From NCBI GenBank assembly GCA_937944395.1, contig CALDYW010000172.1, forward strand, positions 1-48,086: a stretch of DNA of 48,086 nt, in the 5' to 3' direction. Source of the DNA: an uncultured Paracoccaceae bacterium. GTDB lineage: Bacteria > Pseudomonadota > Alphaproteobacteria > Rhodobacterales > Rhodobacteraceae. The notes beneath the pieces were generated by a model, which worked only from the letters and a program-made list of their open reading frames with translations, had not been told where the DNA came from and searched no databases. Both the position numbers and the translations under genes were made by a program. Of the stretch, positions 1-10,238 are shown piece by piece. Position 1 is the first letter of the stretch. Each line of letters opens with the position of its first letter.

Positions 1-587
1 CCCGAGGATATTTCCGGACCGGACATGGGAGGAAACGGGACAAGGCGGAGAAGGGCCCGACGTTCGGGGCAGCGGTGCCGGGCGCGGGACCCTCACCCTC
101 GGTTCCTGCGGCCGATCCGCGGGCGCGACTGCGCGGAAGCCTGCGCCGGTCCGCGGCGATGCGGACGGCTCGCGCCGTCCCGCCCGGGACGCGCGACCGC
201 GAGGCCGCGAGGCCGCGCCGAACCGGTGCATCGGGATCACCACCGACGACCCCGGCCGCCCGCCGTCCCGACCAGGGCGCCGTCCCGATACGGAGGGTCG
301 CGCGATCGATGCGGGCGAGCCGCACCCGCTCGGCCGGAAGGGGCGCGCGGACGGCGGCGGGCCTCAGGTGCCCGACACCCGGGGTCCCGCCGGCGAGGGC
401 GGCGCGATGGCTCGGGGCGCGCTCCTGCGCCGGCGGTGCGGCCGGCAGGCCGCAGGGAAGGGCGGCGGCGGGGGCGAAGGCGGCGGCCCGGGTCCATCGG
501 CGGTCCCTCCTGCCCGGGCCGGGAAGGCGCGCGGGCCGGGCGGTCGCGGGGGCCGCACGCAAGGGTGAGACGCCGCGCGCGGACGGC

Positions 588-1172
588 TCAGCCCGCGTCG
601 GTGCGTCCGCGCCGGTCGGACCGGAGGTTGGCGTAGAGCACATGGTTGCGCCAGCGCCCGCCGATCTGCAGGTAGCTCTGCGCCACGCCTTCGTACTTGA
701 AGCCGGTCCGCTCCAGCACGGCGCGGCTGGCGGCGTTCTCGGGCAGGCAGGCGGCCTCGATCCGGCTCAGGTCCATCTCGGCGAAGGCATGGTGGACGAC
801 CGCCCGGATCGCCTCGGTCATGTAGCCCTTGCGGGCGAACTGGGCACCGATCCAGTAGCCCAGCGTGCCGGCCTGCGCCGGACCCCGGCGGACGTTGTCG
901 AGCGTGATGGCCCCGATCAGCGCCTGATCCTCGCGCCGGATGAGGAACAGCGGCAGCGCGGTGCCCTGCGCGGCCGCGCGCGCGGCCCAGTAGACGCGGT
1001 TGGTGAACGCCCGGCGCGAGAGGTGCTCCACCGACCAGGCGGGTTCCCACGGGGTAAGGAAATCCGCACTCTCGCGCCGCAGCGTGGTCCAGTCGCGGAA
1101 GTCGGCATGTTCGGGCAGGCGCAGCGTCAGCCGCTCGGTGGCCAGCGCGACGCGCCGCCGGCGCAACAGCAT
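588..1172 (-). CDS. GNAT family N-acetyltransferase (RimJ/RimL-like)
   Basis: C-terminal part of the 588..1694 ORF, starting at MLLRRRRVALATERLTLRLP; motifs ALIGAITLDNV, GTLGYWIGAQFARKGYMTEAIRAVVHHAF and RIEAACLPENAASRAVLERTGFKYEG are typical of RimJ-like GNATs. ATG overlaps the stop of the upstream peptidase. Confidence 0.9.
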   Translation of the reverse strand: MLLRRRRVALATERLTLRLPEHADFRDWTTLRRESADFLTPWEPAWSVEHLSRRAFTNRVYWAARAAAQGTALPLFLIRREDQALIGAITLDNVRRGPAQAGTLGYWIGAQFARKGYMTEAIRAVVHHAFAEMDLSRIEAACLPENAASRAVLERTGFKYEGVAQSYLQIGGRWRNHVLYANLRSDRRGRTDAG

Positions 1173-2434
1173 CAGGCGGCGAGCCTTTCGCTCAGAGCCG
1201 CCAGTCCCGGCGCATGGCCCGCCGGCCCGTAGAGCGCGAGCGCCGCGGCGCCGGCCGTGGCCAGGCGGCCGGCGAAGTCGGCCACCTCCCGGCGGCTGAC
1301 CGCCTCGATCCGTGCCACGGTCTCGGCCAGCGTCGGCACCCGCCCCCAGACCCCGACGAGCCGCGCCAGCCGCTCGGCCCGCGACGAAGGGCTCTCGAGC
1401 CCCATGAGCAGCCCGGCCTTCATCTGCGCCCGGGCGCGGGCGACCTCGGCCTCGGTCAGGTCGCTTGCCGCCCGGCGCATCTCGTCCACGGTCAGATGCG
1501 CGAGCGCCGCGATGTCCTCGGCGCTTGTGCCGGCGTAGATCGTGATCATGCCGGTATCCGCCCAGGCCCCGGCCTGCGCGAAGATCGAATAGCACAGGCC
1601 GCGCTTCTCGCGCGCCTCCTGGAACAGCCGCGACGACATGCCCCCGCCCAGGGCCTGGGCATAGATCTGCGCGGTGAAGAAGTCGGGGGCGCAAAGACCC
1701 GGTGCCTCGAACCCCATCGCGAAATGGACCTGCTCGAGCGCCTTCAGCTCGCGCCGCTCGCCGGGGCGGAAGCGGGCGGGCTCGGGCGCCGCCGGCGCCC
1801 GCGGGGCGAGATGGCCGAACAGCGCCTCGGCCTGGGCGATGATCGCCTCGGGGTCCACCGCACCCGCCGCCGCCAGGATCAGCCGCTCGGGCCCGTAGTG
1901 GGTGGCGACGAAGCGGCGCAGGTCGGGGCGCTGGAAGGCCGACACCCGATCCTCCGGCCCGAGGATGGACCGGCCCATCGGCTGGTCGGGGAACGCGGTC
2001 TCCTGCAGCCAGTCGAAGATGATGTCGTCGGGCGTGTCCTGTGCCTGGCCGATCTCCTGCAGGATCACCCCGCGCTCGACCTCGATCTCGCTTTCGTCGA
2101 ACACGGGATTGAGCACGATGTCGGCCACGACGTCGAGCGCGCGCGGCGCGTCGGGCCCGAGCACCCGGGCGTAATAGGCGGTGGTCTCGCGCCCGGTGTA
2201 GGCGTTGATGTAGCCGCCGACGTCCTCGATCTCCTCGGCGATCCTCAGCGCCGAGCGCCGCTCGGTTCCCTTGAAGGCCATGTGCTCGAGGAAATGGGCG
2301 ATCCCGTTCTCCTCGGGCCGCTCGTGGCGGCCGCCGGCCTGGACCCAGACGCCGATCGCGGCCGATTCGAGGCCGGGCATCGGCTCGGTCACGATCCGCA
2401 TCCCGTTCGACAGGCTGTGGAGGGTCACGCTCAC
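1172..2434 (-). CDS. M16 family zinc metallopeptidase (processing-peptidase-like)
   Basis: Contains HFLEHMAFKGT (HxxEH inverted zinc motif), NAYTGRETTAYYARVL and GGGMSSRLFQEAREKRGLCYSI, all hallmarks of M16 peptidases. Confidence 0.95.
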   Translation of the reverse strand: MSVTLHSLSNGMRIVTEPMPGLESAAIGVWVQAGGRHERPEENGIAHFLEHMAFKGTERRSALRIAEEIEDVGGYINAYTGRETTAYYARVLGPDAPRALDVVADIVLNPVFDESEIEVERGVILQEIGQAQDTPDDIIFDWLQETAFPDQPMGRSILGPEDRVSAFQRPDLRRFVATHYGPERLILAAAGAVDPEAIIAQAEALFGHLAPRAPAAPEPARFRPGERRELKALEQVHFAMGFEAPGLCAPDFFTAQIYAQALGGGMSSRLFQEAREKRGLCYSIFAQAGAWADTGMITIYAGTSAEDIAALAHLTVDEMRRAASDLTEAEVARARAQMKAGLLMGLESPSSRAERLARLVGVWGRVPTLAETVARIEAVSRREVADFAGRLATAGAAALALYGPAGHAPGLAALSERLAA

Positions 2435-3819
2435 CCTGCGCGTCGCTCCCTGATCAGGGTCTTGAGGGCGGACAGGTCGTTCTCGACCTCGGTCACCCGC
2501 TCCGGGCGCTCATACAGATCGGCCATCCGCTTGGGAAGGGGGGGGCGCAGGCCCGTCGCCTCGGCCACGGCGTCGGGAAACTTCGCCGGATGCGCGGTGG
2601 CCAGCGTGACCATCGGCACGACGCCGAGGAAGCCTTCGGCCACATGCACGCCCACCGCCGTATGCGGGCAGATCAGCGCGCCCGTCCCGGCGTGGATCCG
2701 GGCGATCGCCGCCCGCGTCTCGGCCTCGGAGGCGCGCCCCGAGGCATAGGTCTCGCGCAGGACCGCCAGCGCATCCTCCGGCAGCCGGAAGCCGCCCGAG
2801 GCCCGCAGTTCGTCCATCAGCGCCGCGACGGCGGCGCCATCGCGGCCGAGCGCCAGCCAGAGCGCGCGCTCGAAGTTCGAGGCCACCTGGATGTCCATCG
2901 ACGGGCTGATCGTGGGGGCGACACCGGCCACCCGGTATTCGCCGCTGGTCAGGCATCGGTGCAGGATGTCGTTGCGGTTGGTGGCGACGACGAGCCGCGC
3001 GATCGGAACCCCCATCTGCCGGGCCACCGCGCCGGCGAAGACATCGCCGAAATTGCCCGTGGGCACCGCGAAGGAGACCGCCCGCCACGGCGCGCCGAGG
3101 CTGACCGCGGCGGTGACGAAATAGACCGTCTGTGCCAGCACCCGCGCCCAGTTGATCGAGTTCACCGCCGCGAGCCCCACCTCGTCGCGGAAGGCGTGGT
3201 CGTTGAACAGGTCCTTCACGCGCGCCTGGCAGTCGTCGAAGTCGCCATTGAGCGCCAGGGCATGGACGTTTCCCTCGGTCACGGTGGTCATCTGCCGCCG
3301 CTGCACCTCGGAAACGCGGCCGGCCGGGAAGAGGATGAACACGTCCACGCCGGGCAGCCCGCGGAAGGCCTCGATCGCCGCCGATCCGGTGTCGCCCGAC
3401 GTGGCGCCGATGATGGTGATGCGCTCGCCCGTGCGCGCCAGCGCCAGCCGGAACAGCTGGCCGATCAGCTGCATCGCGAAGTCCTTGAACGCAAGCGTCG
3501 GACCGTGGAAGAGTTCGAGCAGGAAATGGTTGGCCCCGATCTGCACGAGGGGGGCGCGCGCGGCATGGCCGAAGCCCGCATAGGCGTGCGCGATCGCGCC
3601 CCTGACCTCGTCCTCGCCGAAGGCCTCGCTCAGGAACGGACGGATCACCCGCCAGGCGGCTTCCTCGTAGTCGAGGCCCGCGAGCGCGGCGATCTCGGCC
3701 CCGGGCAGGACCGGCACCGCCTCGGGCAGGTAGAGCCCGCCGTCGCGCGCGAGGCCCGCGCGCATCGCACCGGCGAAGTCGAGCGCGGGCGCCGCCCCGC
3801 GGGTGGAGATGTAGCGCAT
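2431..3819 (-). CDS. thrC: Threonine synthase
   Basis: MRYISTRGAAPALDFAGAMRAGLARDGGLYLP start; HGPTLAFKDFAMQ PLP-lysine region; GATSGDTGSAAIEAF. Confidence 0.95.
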   Translation of the reverse strand: MRYISTRGAAPALDFAGAMRAGLARDGGLYLPEAVPVLPGAEIAALAGLDYEEAAWRVIRPFLSEAFGEDEVRGAIAHAYAGFGHAARAPLVQIGANHFLLELFHGPTLAFKDFAMQLIGQLFRLALARTGERITIIGATSGDTGSAAIEAFRGLPGVDVFILFPAGRVSEVQRRQMTTVTEGNVHALALNGDFDDCQARVKDLFNDHAFRDEVGLAAVNSINWARVLAQTVYFVTAAVSLGAPWRAVSFAVPTGNFGDVFAGAVARQMGVPIARLVVATNRNDILHRCLTSGEYRVAGVAPTISPSMDIQVASNFERALWLALGRDGAAVAALMDELRASGGFRLPEDALAVLRETYASGRASEAETRAAIARIHAGTGALICPHTAVGVHVAEGFLGVVPMVTLATAHPAKFPDAVAEATGLRPPLPKRMADLYERPERVTEVENDLSALKTLIRERRAG

Positions 3820-3841
3820 GGGTCCGTCCCTGCCCAGGCCG

Positions 3842-4516
3842 TCAGGCCGTTTCCCGCCTGATACGCAGGATCAGGAAGGCTGTCATCCCCAGCCAGACCG
3901 CCGCCAGCGCGAACCAGGTGATGGCATATTGGCGGTGATCGTTCGGAATGCCCGCGGTATCGACCGGCAGCGGCCGCGCCGGCGGCGCCGCCTCGTCGCT
4001 CGCGCGCAGGACGACCAGCACGGGATCGGTGCCCAGCGCGGCAGCCAGCGCCGGCACGTCGCGGGCAAACCACAGCCCGTCGGCCGCGTCGGGCGGGGGC
4101 GTGAAGCGGTCGGCCTCGGCGGGCCAGTGCAGGTTGCCCTCGATGCGTGCCGGTCCCGGCGGGCGCGCGTCCTGCCGCCGCGCCTCGGGCAGGAAGCCGC
4201 GATCGACCAGGATGCGCTGGCCGTCCTCGGTCAGGAACGGCGTGATCAGGCGGTATCCCGGCCCGAGGCCGCGGGGGCTGGCCAGGACCAGCGCCTCGCC
4301 CGGCAGGAAGGTGCCCGCCACGGCGACCGGCAGGTAGCGGTCGGCCTCGGGGTCGGGCACCGCAGGCAGGGGCTCGGGCGGGGCGACGATGCGTGCCGAG
4401 ATGTCCGCCAGCATCGCCTCCTTCCAGGCCAGCCGCTGGAGCTGCCAGACGCCGAGCGCCACGAGGATCGCGGCGCCCGAGAGCCCGAGAAGCAGCGGAA
4501 AGACCAGCCGGCGCAT
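3842..4516 (-). CDS. SURF1 family cytochrome oxidase assembly protein
   Basis: MRRLVFPLLLGLSGAAILVALGVWQLQRLAWKEAML and a C-terminal TM NDHRQYAITWFALAAVWLGM; next to ctaE. Confidence 0.9.
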   Translation of the reverse strand: MRRLVFPLLLGLSGAAILVALGVWQLQRLAWKEAMLADISARIVAPPEPLPAVPDPEADRYLPVAVAGTFLPGEALVLASPRGLGPGYRLITPFLTEDGQRILVDRGFLPEARRQDARPPGPARIEGNLHWPAEADRFTPPPDAADGLWFARDVPALAAALGTDPVLVVLRASDEAAPPARPLPVDTAGIPNDHRQYAITWFALAAVWLGMTAFLILRIRRETA

Positions 4517-4571
4517 CGCGCCTCCCGCAGCTGCGGCCGGCGGAGCGGCGCGCCCCCGCGGCCGGCCGGCG

Positions 4572-5381
4572 TCAGAAGCCGATGCCCCAGAGGTAGACGG
4601 CACCGAACAGGAACAGCCACACCACGTCCACGAAGTGCCAGTACCAGGCCGCCGCCTCGAAACCGATGTGCTTCTCGGCGGTGAAGTGCCCGGCCCGCAC
4701 CCTGAACCAGCACACGATCAGGAAGATCGTGCCGATGATCACGTGCGCGCCGTGGAAGCCGGTGGCCATGAAGAAGTTCGAGAAGAACTTGTCCTGCCCG
4801 AAGGTCCAGTCCTGCGCGACGATCAGATACCAGTATTCGTAGGCCTGCAGGGCGGTGAAGGCGATGCCGAGCAGGATGCCGATCCCGAGGCCGAGCTCCA
4901 CGTCGCGCCGCGGCCCGCCGTGCACCAGGGCATGGTGCGCCCAGGTCACCGCACAGCCCGACAGCAGCAGGATCAGAGTGTTGATCAGCGGGATGTGGAA
5001 GACGTCGAGCTGGTAGAACTCCGGCGGGACGTATTCCGACCCGGGATAGGTGTTCATCGGGTAGAGCGCGTGCTTGAAGAAGCTCCAGAACCAGGCCGAG
5101 AAGAACATCACCTCGGACATGATGAACAGGATGAATCCGTAGCGCAGCCCCAGGCGCACCACCGGGGTATGGTCGCCCGCGCGGCTCTCGCGGATCACGT
5201 CCGACCACCAGGCGACCATCACGTAGATCACGCCGGCAAGCCCGGCGAGGAACATCCAGGGCCCGTTGTCGTGCATCCACAGCACGGCGCCGAACAGCAT
5301 GGTGAACCCGCTGACCGCACCGATGAAGGGCCAGATCGAGGGATTGATGATGTGGTAGTCGTGGTCCTTGGCGTGCGCCAT
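4572..5381 (-). CDS. ctaE: Cytochrome c oxidase subunit III
   Basis: [26 protein letters not shown]..., HALVHGGRR-like and [20 protein letters not shown], ending [18 protein letters not shown]. Confidence 0.97.
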   Translation of the reverse strand: MAHAKDHDYHIINPSIWPFIGAVSGFTMLFGAVLWMHDNGPWMFLAGLAGVIYVMVAWWSDVIRESRAGDHTPVVRLGLRYGFILFIMSEVMFFSAWFWSFFKHALYPMNTYPGSEYVPPEFYQLDVFHIPLINTLILLLSGCAVTWAHHALVHGGPRRDVELGLGIGILLGIAFTALQAYEYWYLIVAQDWTFGQDKFFSNFFMATGFHGAHVIIGTIFLIVCWFRVRAGHFTAEKHIGFEAAAWYWHFVDVVWLFLFGAVYLWGIGF

Positions 5382-5396
5382 CTTGGTCCCCCGTGC

Positions 5397-5990
5397 TCAG
5401 TTGACCGCGCCCGCTTCCGTGCCGGCGGCGGCAAGCGCCGCGGTCTCGGGCAGGTCGGTCCGATGGAAGGTGTAGGACAGCGTGATGTGGTTCACGAACC
5501 GTCCGTCCGGATCCCGCACGATGGCGGGATCGATGTAGAAGGTGACCGGCATCATCACCGTCTCGCCTGGGGCGAGCACCTGCTCGGTGAAGCAGAAGCA
5601 GTCGATCTTGGTGAAGAAGCCCCCCGCGGCGAAGGGCGTGACATTGAAGCTCGCGGTTCCCGCGACCGGCACCGCGGTCGGGTTCGTCGCCTCGTAGAAG
5701 GCCAGGCCGACCTCGCCGATCCGCAGCTCCATCTCGCGTCGCACGGGGCGGAACTGCCAGGGCATCCCCGCGGCAAGGCTGGCGTCGAAGCGCACGGTCA
5801 CGGTGCGGTCCAGCACCTGTCCCGGTGCCGCCGAGGCGCGCGCCGTCGTGCCGCCGTAGCCGGTCACCCGGCAGAACAGGTCGTAGAGGGGAACCGCGGC
5901 GAATCCCATCGCCCCCATGAAGGCGACCACCGCCAGCGTCGCCACGAGCGTCTGGGTGCGGTCGCTGAGACGGCGGAAGCGGGCGATCAC
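5397..5990 (-). CDS. ctaG: Cytochrome c oxidase assembly protein CtaG/Cox11
   Basis: FAAVPLYDLFCRVTGYGGTT and FFTKIDCFCFTEQVL copper-binding motif (CFCF). GTG start inferred (VIARFRRLSDRTQ). Confidence 0.95.
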   Translation of the reverse strand: MIARFRRLSDRTQTLVATLAVVAFMGAMGFAAVPLYDLFCRVTGYGGTTARASAAPGQVLDRTVTVRFDASLAAGMPWQFRPVRREMELRIGEVGLAFYEATNPTAVPVAGTASFNVTPFAAGGFFTKIDCFCFTEQVLAPGETVMMPVTFYIDPAIVRDPDGRFVNHITLSYTFHRTDLPETAALAAAGTEAGAVN

Positions 5991-6181
5991 GGCCGGACCT
6001 CCGCCTGCGGCAGGATGCTCGCGCGCGGCTGGTGGTCGTAGCCCTCGACCAGGCCGCCGCCGGAGATCTTGACCACGGTGATGGCGAACACGAGGGCCGC
6101 GAAGCCCGCAAGCGCCAGGCTGACGCCGAGGTTCCGCCCCAGGCGGCGACGATGCAGTTCGTGTTCGGGCCGGAAGGCCAT
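5987..6181 (-). CDS. Small single-TM protein in the cta operon (function unknown)
   Basis: 64-aa [56 protein letters not shown], overlapping neighbours at both ends. Confidence 0.8.
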   Translation of the reverse strand: MAFRPEHELHRRRLGRNLGVSLALAGFAALVFAITVVKISGGGLVEGYDHQPRASILPQAEVRP

Positions 6182-7119
6182 CAGAAGCCTCCCAGCGCAG
6201 CCAGGGCGCGGTCGGCGAGCAGCGCGCCGAACAGCAGGAACAGGTAGAGCAGCGAGAAGCGGAAGAACCGCTTCTCCGCGGCGTAGCCATCGGCCTCGGC
6301 GGCGGCCTCGTCGCGGCGCCAGATCGTCCAGGCGCCCCGCAGGAACAGCGCGTTCAGCACCACAGCCGCGGCCAGGAACACCGGCCCGCCCAGCCCGAGC
6401 GCCGCAGCCCCCGCCGCCACCGCCGCCAGCGCGACGGTATAGGCCAGAACCTGCGCCCGGGTCGCGCGGCGGCCGTGGGTCACGGTCAGCATCGGCACCC
6501 CGGCGCGGGAATAGTCGTCCTTCATGAACAGCGCCAGCGCCCAGAAATGCGGCGGCGTCCAGAAGAAGATGAGTGCGAACATCAGGACCGCCTCGAGGCC
6601 CACCGAACCGGTTGCCGCGGCCCAGCCGATCATCGGCGGAAATGCCCCCGCCGCCCCCCCGATCACGATGTTCTGCGGCGTCGCCCGCTTCAGCCACATC
6701 GTGTAGATCACCGCGTAGAAGAAGATCGTGAAGGCCAGCAGCCCCGCCGCCACCGGATTCGTCGTCAGCCCCAGCATGACGACCGACAGCCCCGACAGCC
6801 CCACCCCGAGCGCCAGTGCCGAGCCCGGCTCGATCCGGCCGGCGGGAACCGGCCGGCCGCGGGTGCGCCGCATCACCGCGTCGATGTCGGCGTCCCACCA
6901 CATGTTGAGCGCGCCCGAGGCGCCTGCACCCAGCGCGATGAACAGGATCGCCGCGAAGCCGATCACCGGATGCACCCCCGCCGGCGCCACGGCCAGACCG
7001 ACGAAGGCCGTGAAGACGACGAGAGACATCACCCGCGGCTTGAGCAGCAGCACATAGTCGCCGAAACCGGCTTCCCGCGGCTGGCTTCCGGCGCCGAGGT
7101 CTGCGCTGAGGTCGGTCAT
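6181..7119 (-). CDS. ctaB: Protoheme IX farnesyltransferase
   Basis: UbiA/COX10 motifs: [69 protein letters not shown]. Confidence 0.97.
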   Translation of the reverse strand: MTDLSADLGAGSQPREAGFGDYVLLLKPRVMSLVVFTAFVGLAVAPAGVHPVIGFAAILFIALGAGASGALNMWWDADIDAVMRRTRGRPVPAGRIEPGSALALGVGLSGLSVVMLGLTTNPVAAGLLAFTIFFYAVIYTMWLKRATPQNIVIGGAAGAFPPMIGWAAATGSVGLEAVLMFALIFFWTPPHFWALALFMKDDYSRAGVPMLTVTHGRRATRAQVLAYTVALAAVAAGAAALGLGGPVFLAAAVVLNALFLRGAWTIWRRDEAAAEADGYAAEKRFFRFSLLYLFLLFGALLADRALAALGGF

Positions 7120-7174
7120 TGCGTGTCTCTCCCCCCGGCCCTCCGGCTGCGGCGCGGGTGCACCTGCGCCGGGA

Positions 7175-8086
7175 TCAGTCGTTGCGTGCCAGCGTCAGCG
7201 GGGCCGGCCGGCCGGCAAAGACCTCGGCCGCGCTCTCCAGCCAGATCTGGAAGTCCTCGGGCGTCACCGCCTTGACCGTGATCGGCATGAACGCGTGGTC
7301 CTTGCCGCAGAGTTCCGAGCACTGGCCGAAGTAGGTACCTTCCATTCCCGGCTCGACCTCGAACCAGAGATCGGCAAGCCGGCCGGGGATGCCGTCCTGC
7401 TTCACCCCGAAGGCCGGAATGGTCCACGAATGGATCACGTCGGCCGCGGTGACCTGCACCAGGATCTTCGCCCCGGTGGGCACCACCATCGCCGTGTCGG
7501 TGGCCAGCCGGAATTCCGCGGCGGTGTAACCGGCGTCCTCGAGCTCGGCCACCACCTCGGGCGTCAGCTGCTGGCTGCCGCCCCCGATCATGAAGCTGTC
7601 GAAGGCCAGGCCGTGGTCGGGGTATTCGTAGCTCCAGAACCACTGATGCCCGGTGACCTTCACCACCAGGTCCGGCCGCTCGGGCATGATCTGCTGCTTG
7701 AACAGAACCGGCAGCGAGAACGACCCGATCACCACGAGGATCATCACCGGAATGATCGTCCAGGCCACCTCGAGCGGCGAGTTGTGCGTGAACCGCGCCG
7801 GGTTCGGATTGGCCCTGCGGTTGTAGCGCAGGATCACCACCGCCAGCAGCAGCAGCACGAAGGCCGAGATCGCCGCGATGATCACCAGAAGGAAGCTGTC
7901 GAGCCACACGATATCGTGCTTCAGCGAGGTCGCGGAAGGCTGAAATCCCATCCCCGCCGGCGCCGGCGCGCCGATCACCGGCAGGTCGGCGGGCAGCGTC
8001 TGGGCAACGGCCGGAAGACTGGCCGACCAGGCGGCGACGGCGGCGGCGGCAGCGGCCACGGCGGTTGTGCGGGGAAGAAGGCGCAT
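7175..8086 (-). CDS. ctaC: Cytochrome c oxidase subunit II
   Basis: Signal peptide, two TMs, CuA site [18 protein letters not shown] and [10 protein letters not shown]. Confidence 0.97.
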   Translation of the reverse strand: MRLLPRTTAVAAAAAAVAAWSASLPAVAQTLPADLPVIGAPAPAGMGFQPSATSLKHDIVWLDSFLLVIIAAISAFVLLLLAVVILRYNRRANPNPARFTHNSPLEVAWTIIPVMILVVIGSFSLPVLFKQQIMPERPDLVVKVTGHQWFWSYEYPDHGLAFDSFMIGGGSQQLTPEVVAELEDAGYTAAEFRLATDTAMVVPTGAKILVQVTAADVIHSWTIPAFGVKQDGIPGRLADLWFEVEPGMEGTYFGQCSELCGKDHAFMPITVKAVTPEDFQIWLESAAEVFAGRPAPLTLARND

Positions 8087-8303
8087 GGCGGTTCCCTGTT
8101 CTTCTTGCCGGCCGGACCCGGCCGGCGCTTCCGGAACGTCCCAAGGCGCGCCCCGGTTGTCACTCGACCCTGTGAAAACCATATTGCACCGGGCAGGACA
8201 AGCCGATGCGTTGCGTCAAACGGACGCTCGGCCCGTCCCGGGCGTGTTCCGGCGGCAGGGCCGGCGCGCCGGCCCCCGGCCCTGCAACCACCCGGAGTTC
8301 CCG

Positions 8304-9725
8304 ATGTCCGACACGTCCTTCCGCCCGTTCGACACCCTGCTCGACGAGGGGCGGGCGCTCCGCATCCTGCGCGAGGCCACTGCCGGGGCGGAGGACGGCG
8401 AACTGTTCCTCGAGCGGCGCCGCTCCGAGGCGCTGAGCTTCGACGACGGCCGCATCCGCAGCGCAAGCTACGACGCCTCCGAGGGCTTCGGCCTGCGCGC
8501 GGTGCGCGGGGAAACCGCCGGCTATGCCCATTCCACCGAGATCTCGGAACGCGCGCTTCTGCGCGCGGCCGAGACGGCGCGGCTCGCGGTCGGCGCGGGG
8601 GGCGGCAGGCTGGCTCTGCCGCCCGCGGCCACCAACCGCCGCCTCTACGAGGATGCCGACCCGACGGCCGGCATTCCCTTCGCCCGGCGGGTCGAGACCC
8701 TGCGCGAGATCGACGCCTACGCGCGCGCGCTCGACCGCCGGGTGGTGCAGGTCACGGCGACGCTGTCCGCCTCGCTGCAGGAGGTCGAGATCCTGCGGCC
8801 CGAAGGCACCCGAATCGCCGATGTCCGGCCGATGGCGCGGCTCAACGTCAGCGTGATCGTCGAGGAGAACGGCCGGCGCGAGCAGGGCGGCTCGGGCGGC
8901 GGTGGCCGGCATGGCATCGAGCGGCTGATCGATCCCGCACACTGGCAGGCCGAGGTCGCCGAGGCGCTGCGGATCGCGCTGGTGAATCTCGGCGCCGAAG
9001 CCGCACCCGCGGGCGTCATGGACGTGGTCCTCGGCCCCGGCTGGCCGGGCGTGCTGCTGCACGAGGCGGTCGGCCACGGGCTCGAGGGCGACTTCAACCG
9101 CAAGGGCACCTCGGCCTTCGCCGGGCTCATGGGAACCCGCGTGGCCGCCCCCGGGGTGACCGTGGTCGACGACGGCACGCTCGAGGGCCGCCGCGGGTCG
9201 ATCACCATCGACGACGAGGGCACGCCCTCGGGGCGCACCGTGCTGATCGAGGACGGCATCCTCGTGGGCTACCTGCAGGACCGGCAGAACGCCCGCCTGA
9301 TGGGGGTGCGCCCAACCGGCAACGGCCGGCGCGAGAGCTTCGCGCACATCCCGATGCCGCGGATGACCAATACCGTGATGCTGTCGGGGCGCGACGATCC
9401 CGCCGCCATCCTCGCCGGCCTCGAGGACGGGATCTACGCGGTCGGCTTCGGCGGCGGGCAGGTGGACATCACCAACGGCAAGTTCGTGTTCTCCTGCACC
9501 GAGGCCTACCGGGTGAAGGGCGGCCGGGTCGGCGCCGCGATCAAAGGCGCCACGCTGATCGGCGACGGGCCGACCGCGCTGCGCCGCATCCGCGCCATCG
9601 GCAGCGACATGGCGCTCGACCCCGGCATCGGCAGTTGCGGGAAGGCCGGGCAATGGGTTCCCGTGGGCGTGGGCCAGCCGACCCTGCTGATCGGCGGGCT
9701 GACGGTCGGCGGCAGCGCGGCGTGA
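8304..9725 (+). CDS. tldD: Metalloprotease TldD
   Basis: MSDTSFRPFDTLLDEGRALRIL; zinc motif LLHEAVGHGLEGDFNRKGTSAFAG; GSCGKAGQWVPVGVGQPTLLIGGLTVGGSA C-terminus. Confidence 0.96.
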   Translation: MSDTSFRPFDTLLDEGRALRILREATAGAEDGELFLERRRSEALSFDDGRIRSASYDASEGFGLRAVRGETAGYAHSTEISERALLRAAETARLAVGAGGGRLALPPAATNRRLYEDADPTAGIPFARRVETLREIDAYARALDRRVVQVTATLSASLQEVEILRPEGTRIADVRPMARLNVSVIVEENGRREQGGSGGGGRHGIERLIDPAHWQAEVAEALRIALVNLGAEAAPAGVMDVVLGPGWPGVLLHEAVGHGLEGDFNRKGTSAFAGLMGTRVAAPGVTVVDDGTLEGRRGSITIDDEGTPSGRTVLIEDGILVGYLQDRQNARLMGVRPTGNGRRESFAHIPMPRMTNTVMLSGRDDPAAILAGLEDGIYAVGFGGGQVDITNGKFVFSCTEAYRVKGGRVGAAIKGATLIGDGPTALRRIRAIGSDMALDPGIGSCGKAGQWVPVGVGQPTLLIGGLTVGGSAA

Positions 9726-10156
9726 GCCTCTGGCGCAGTCGGCCCGGCCTGCCGCGGCCGGGCGACTGGTTGCCGGCGCTGGCGGCGGCCGCGGCGGTGC
9801 CCGTGGCCCTCGGCCTGGCGACGCTCGCGCTTGCGACGGGCCTGGGGCTGCTGCCGGTCCGGCCGGCGCCGGAGACGCTGATCGCACTGCATCTGGCCGG
9901 CGCGGCGCTGGTGCTCTCGCCGGCCTTCGCATGGGTCGGCTTCGCCGCCTTCCTGCCCCTCGCGGCGGCGCTCGCGCGGGCGGGCTGGCTGGGAACGGTG
10001 CCGGCGCTCGCGGCCGGGGCGCTGGCGGGCGCGCTCGCCGCGAAGCTGCTCGGCGGCACCTCGGCGGCGGTCACGGCGGGCTATGGTGCCGCCGCCGCCG
10101 GCATCTTCCGTGCCGTGCTGCGCCGGCGCCGGCCCGACCTCTTCGACCGGCCCTGA
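9722..10156 (+). CDS. Hypothetical multi-TM membrane protein
   Basis: GTG start overlapping the tldD stop (GTGA); three or more hydrophobic segments rich in Ala/Leu/Gly. Confidence 0.65.
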   Translation: MSLWRSRPGLPRPGDWLPALAAAAAVPVALGLATLALATGLGLLPVRPAPETLIALHLAGAALVLSPAFAWVGFAAFLPLAAALARAGWLGTVPALAAGALAGALAAKLLGGTSAAVTAGYGAAAAGIFRAVLRRRRPDLFDRP

Positions 10157-10238
10157 CGGCCCGGATCCGTTTACCGCGCGTTAAGCCTCGGGGTGCTAGG
10201 GATTCGCCCGTGATCAGGCGGAGCCGGCGGGTCCAAGG

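Noticed and set aside
7295-10156. 953-aa plus-strand ORF spanning ctaC antisense and tldD
   Set aside because: Out-of-frame shadow of ctaC and tldD; no motifs.
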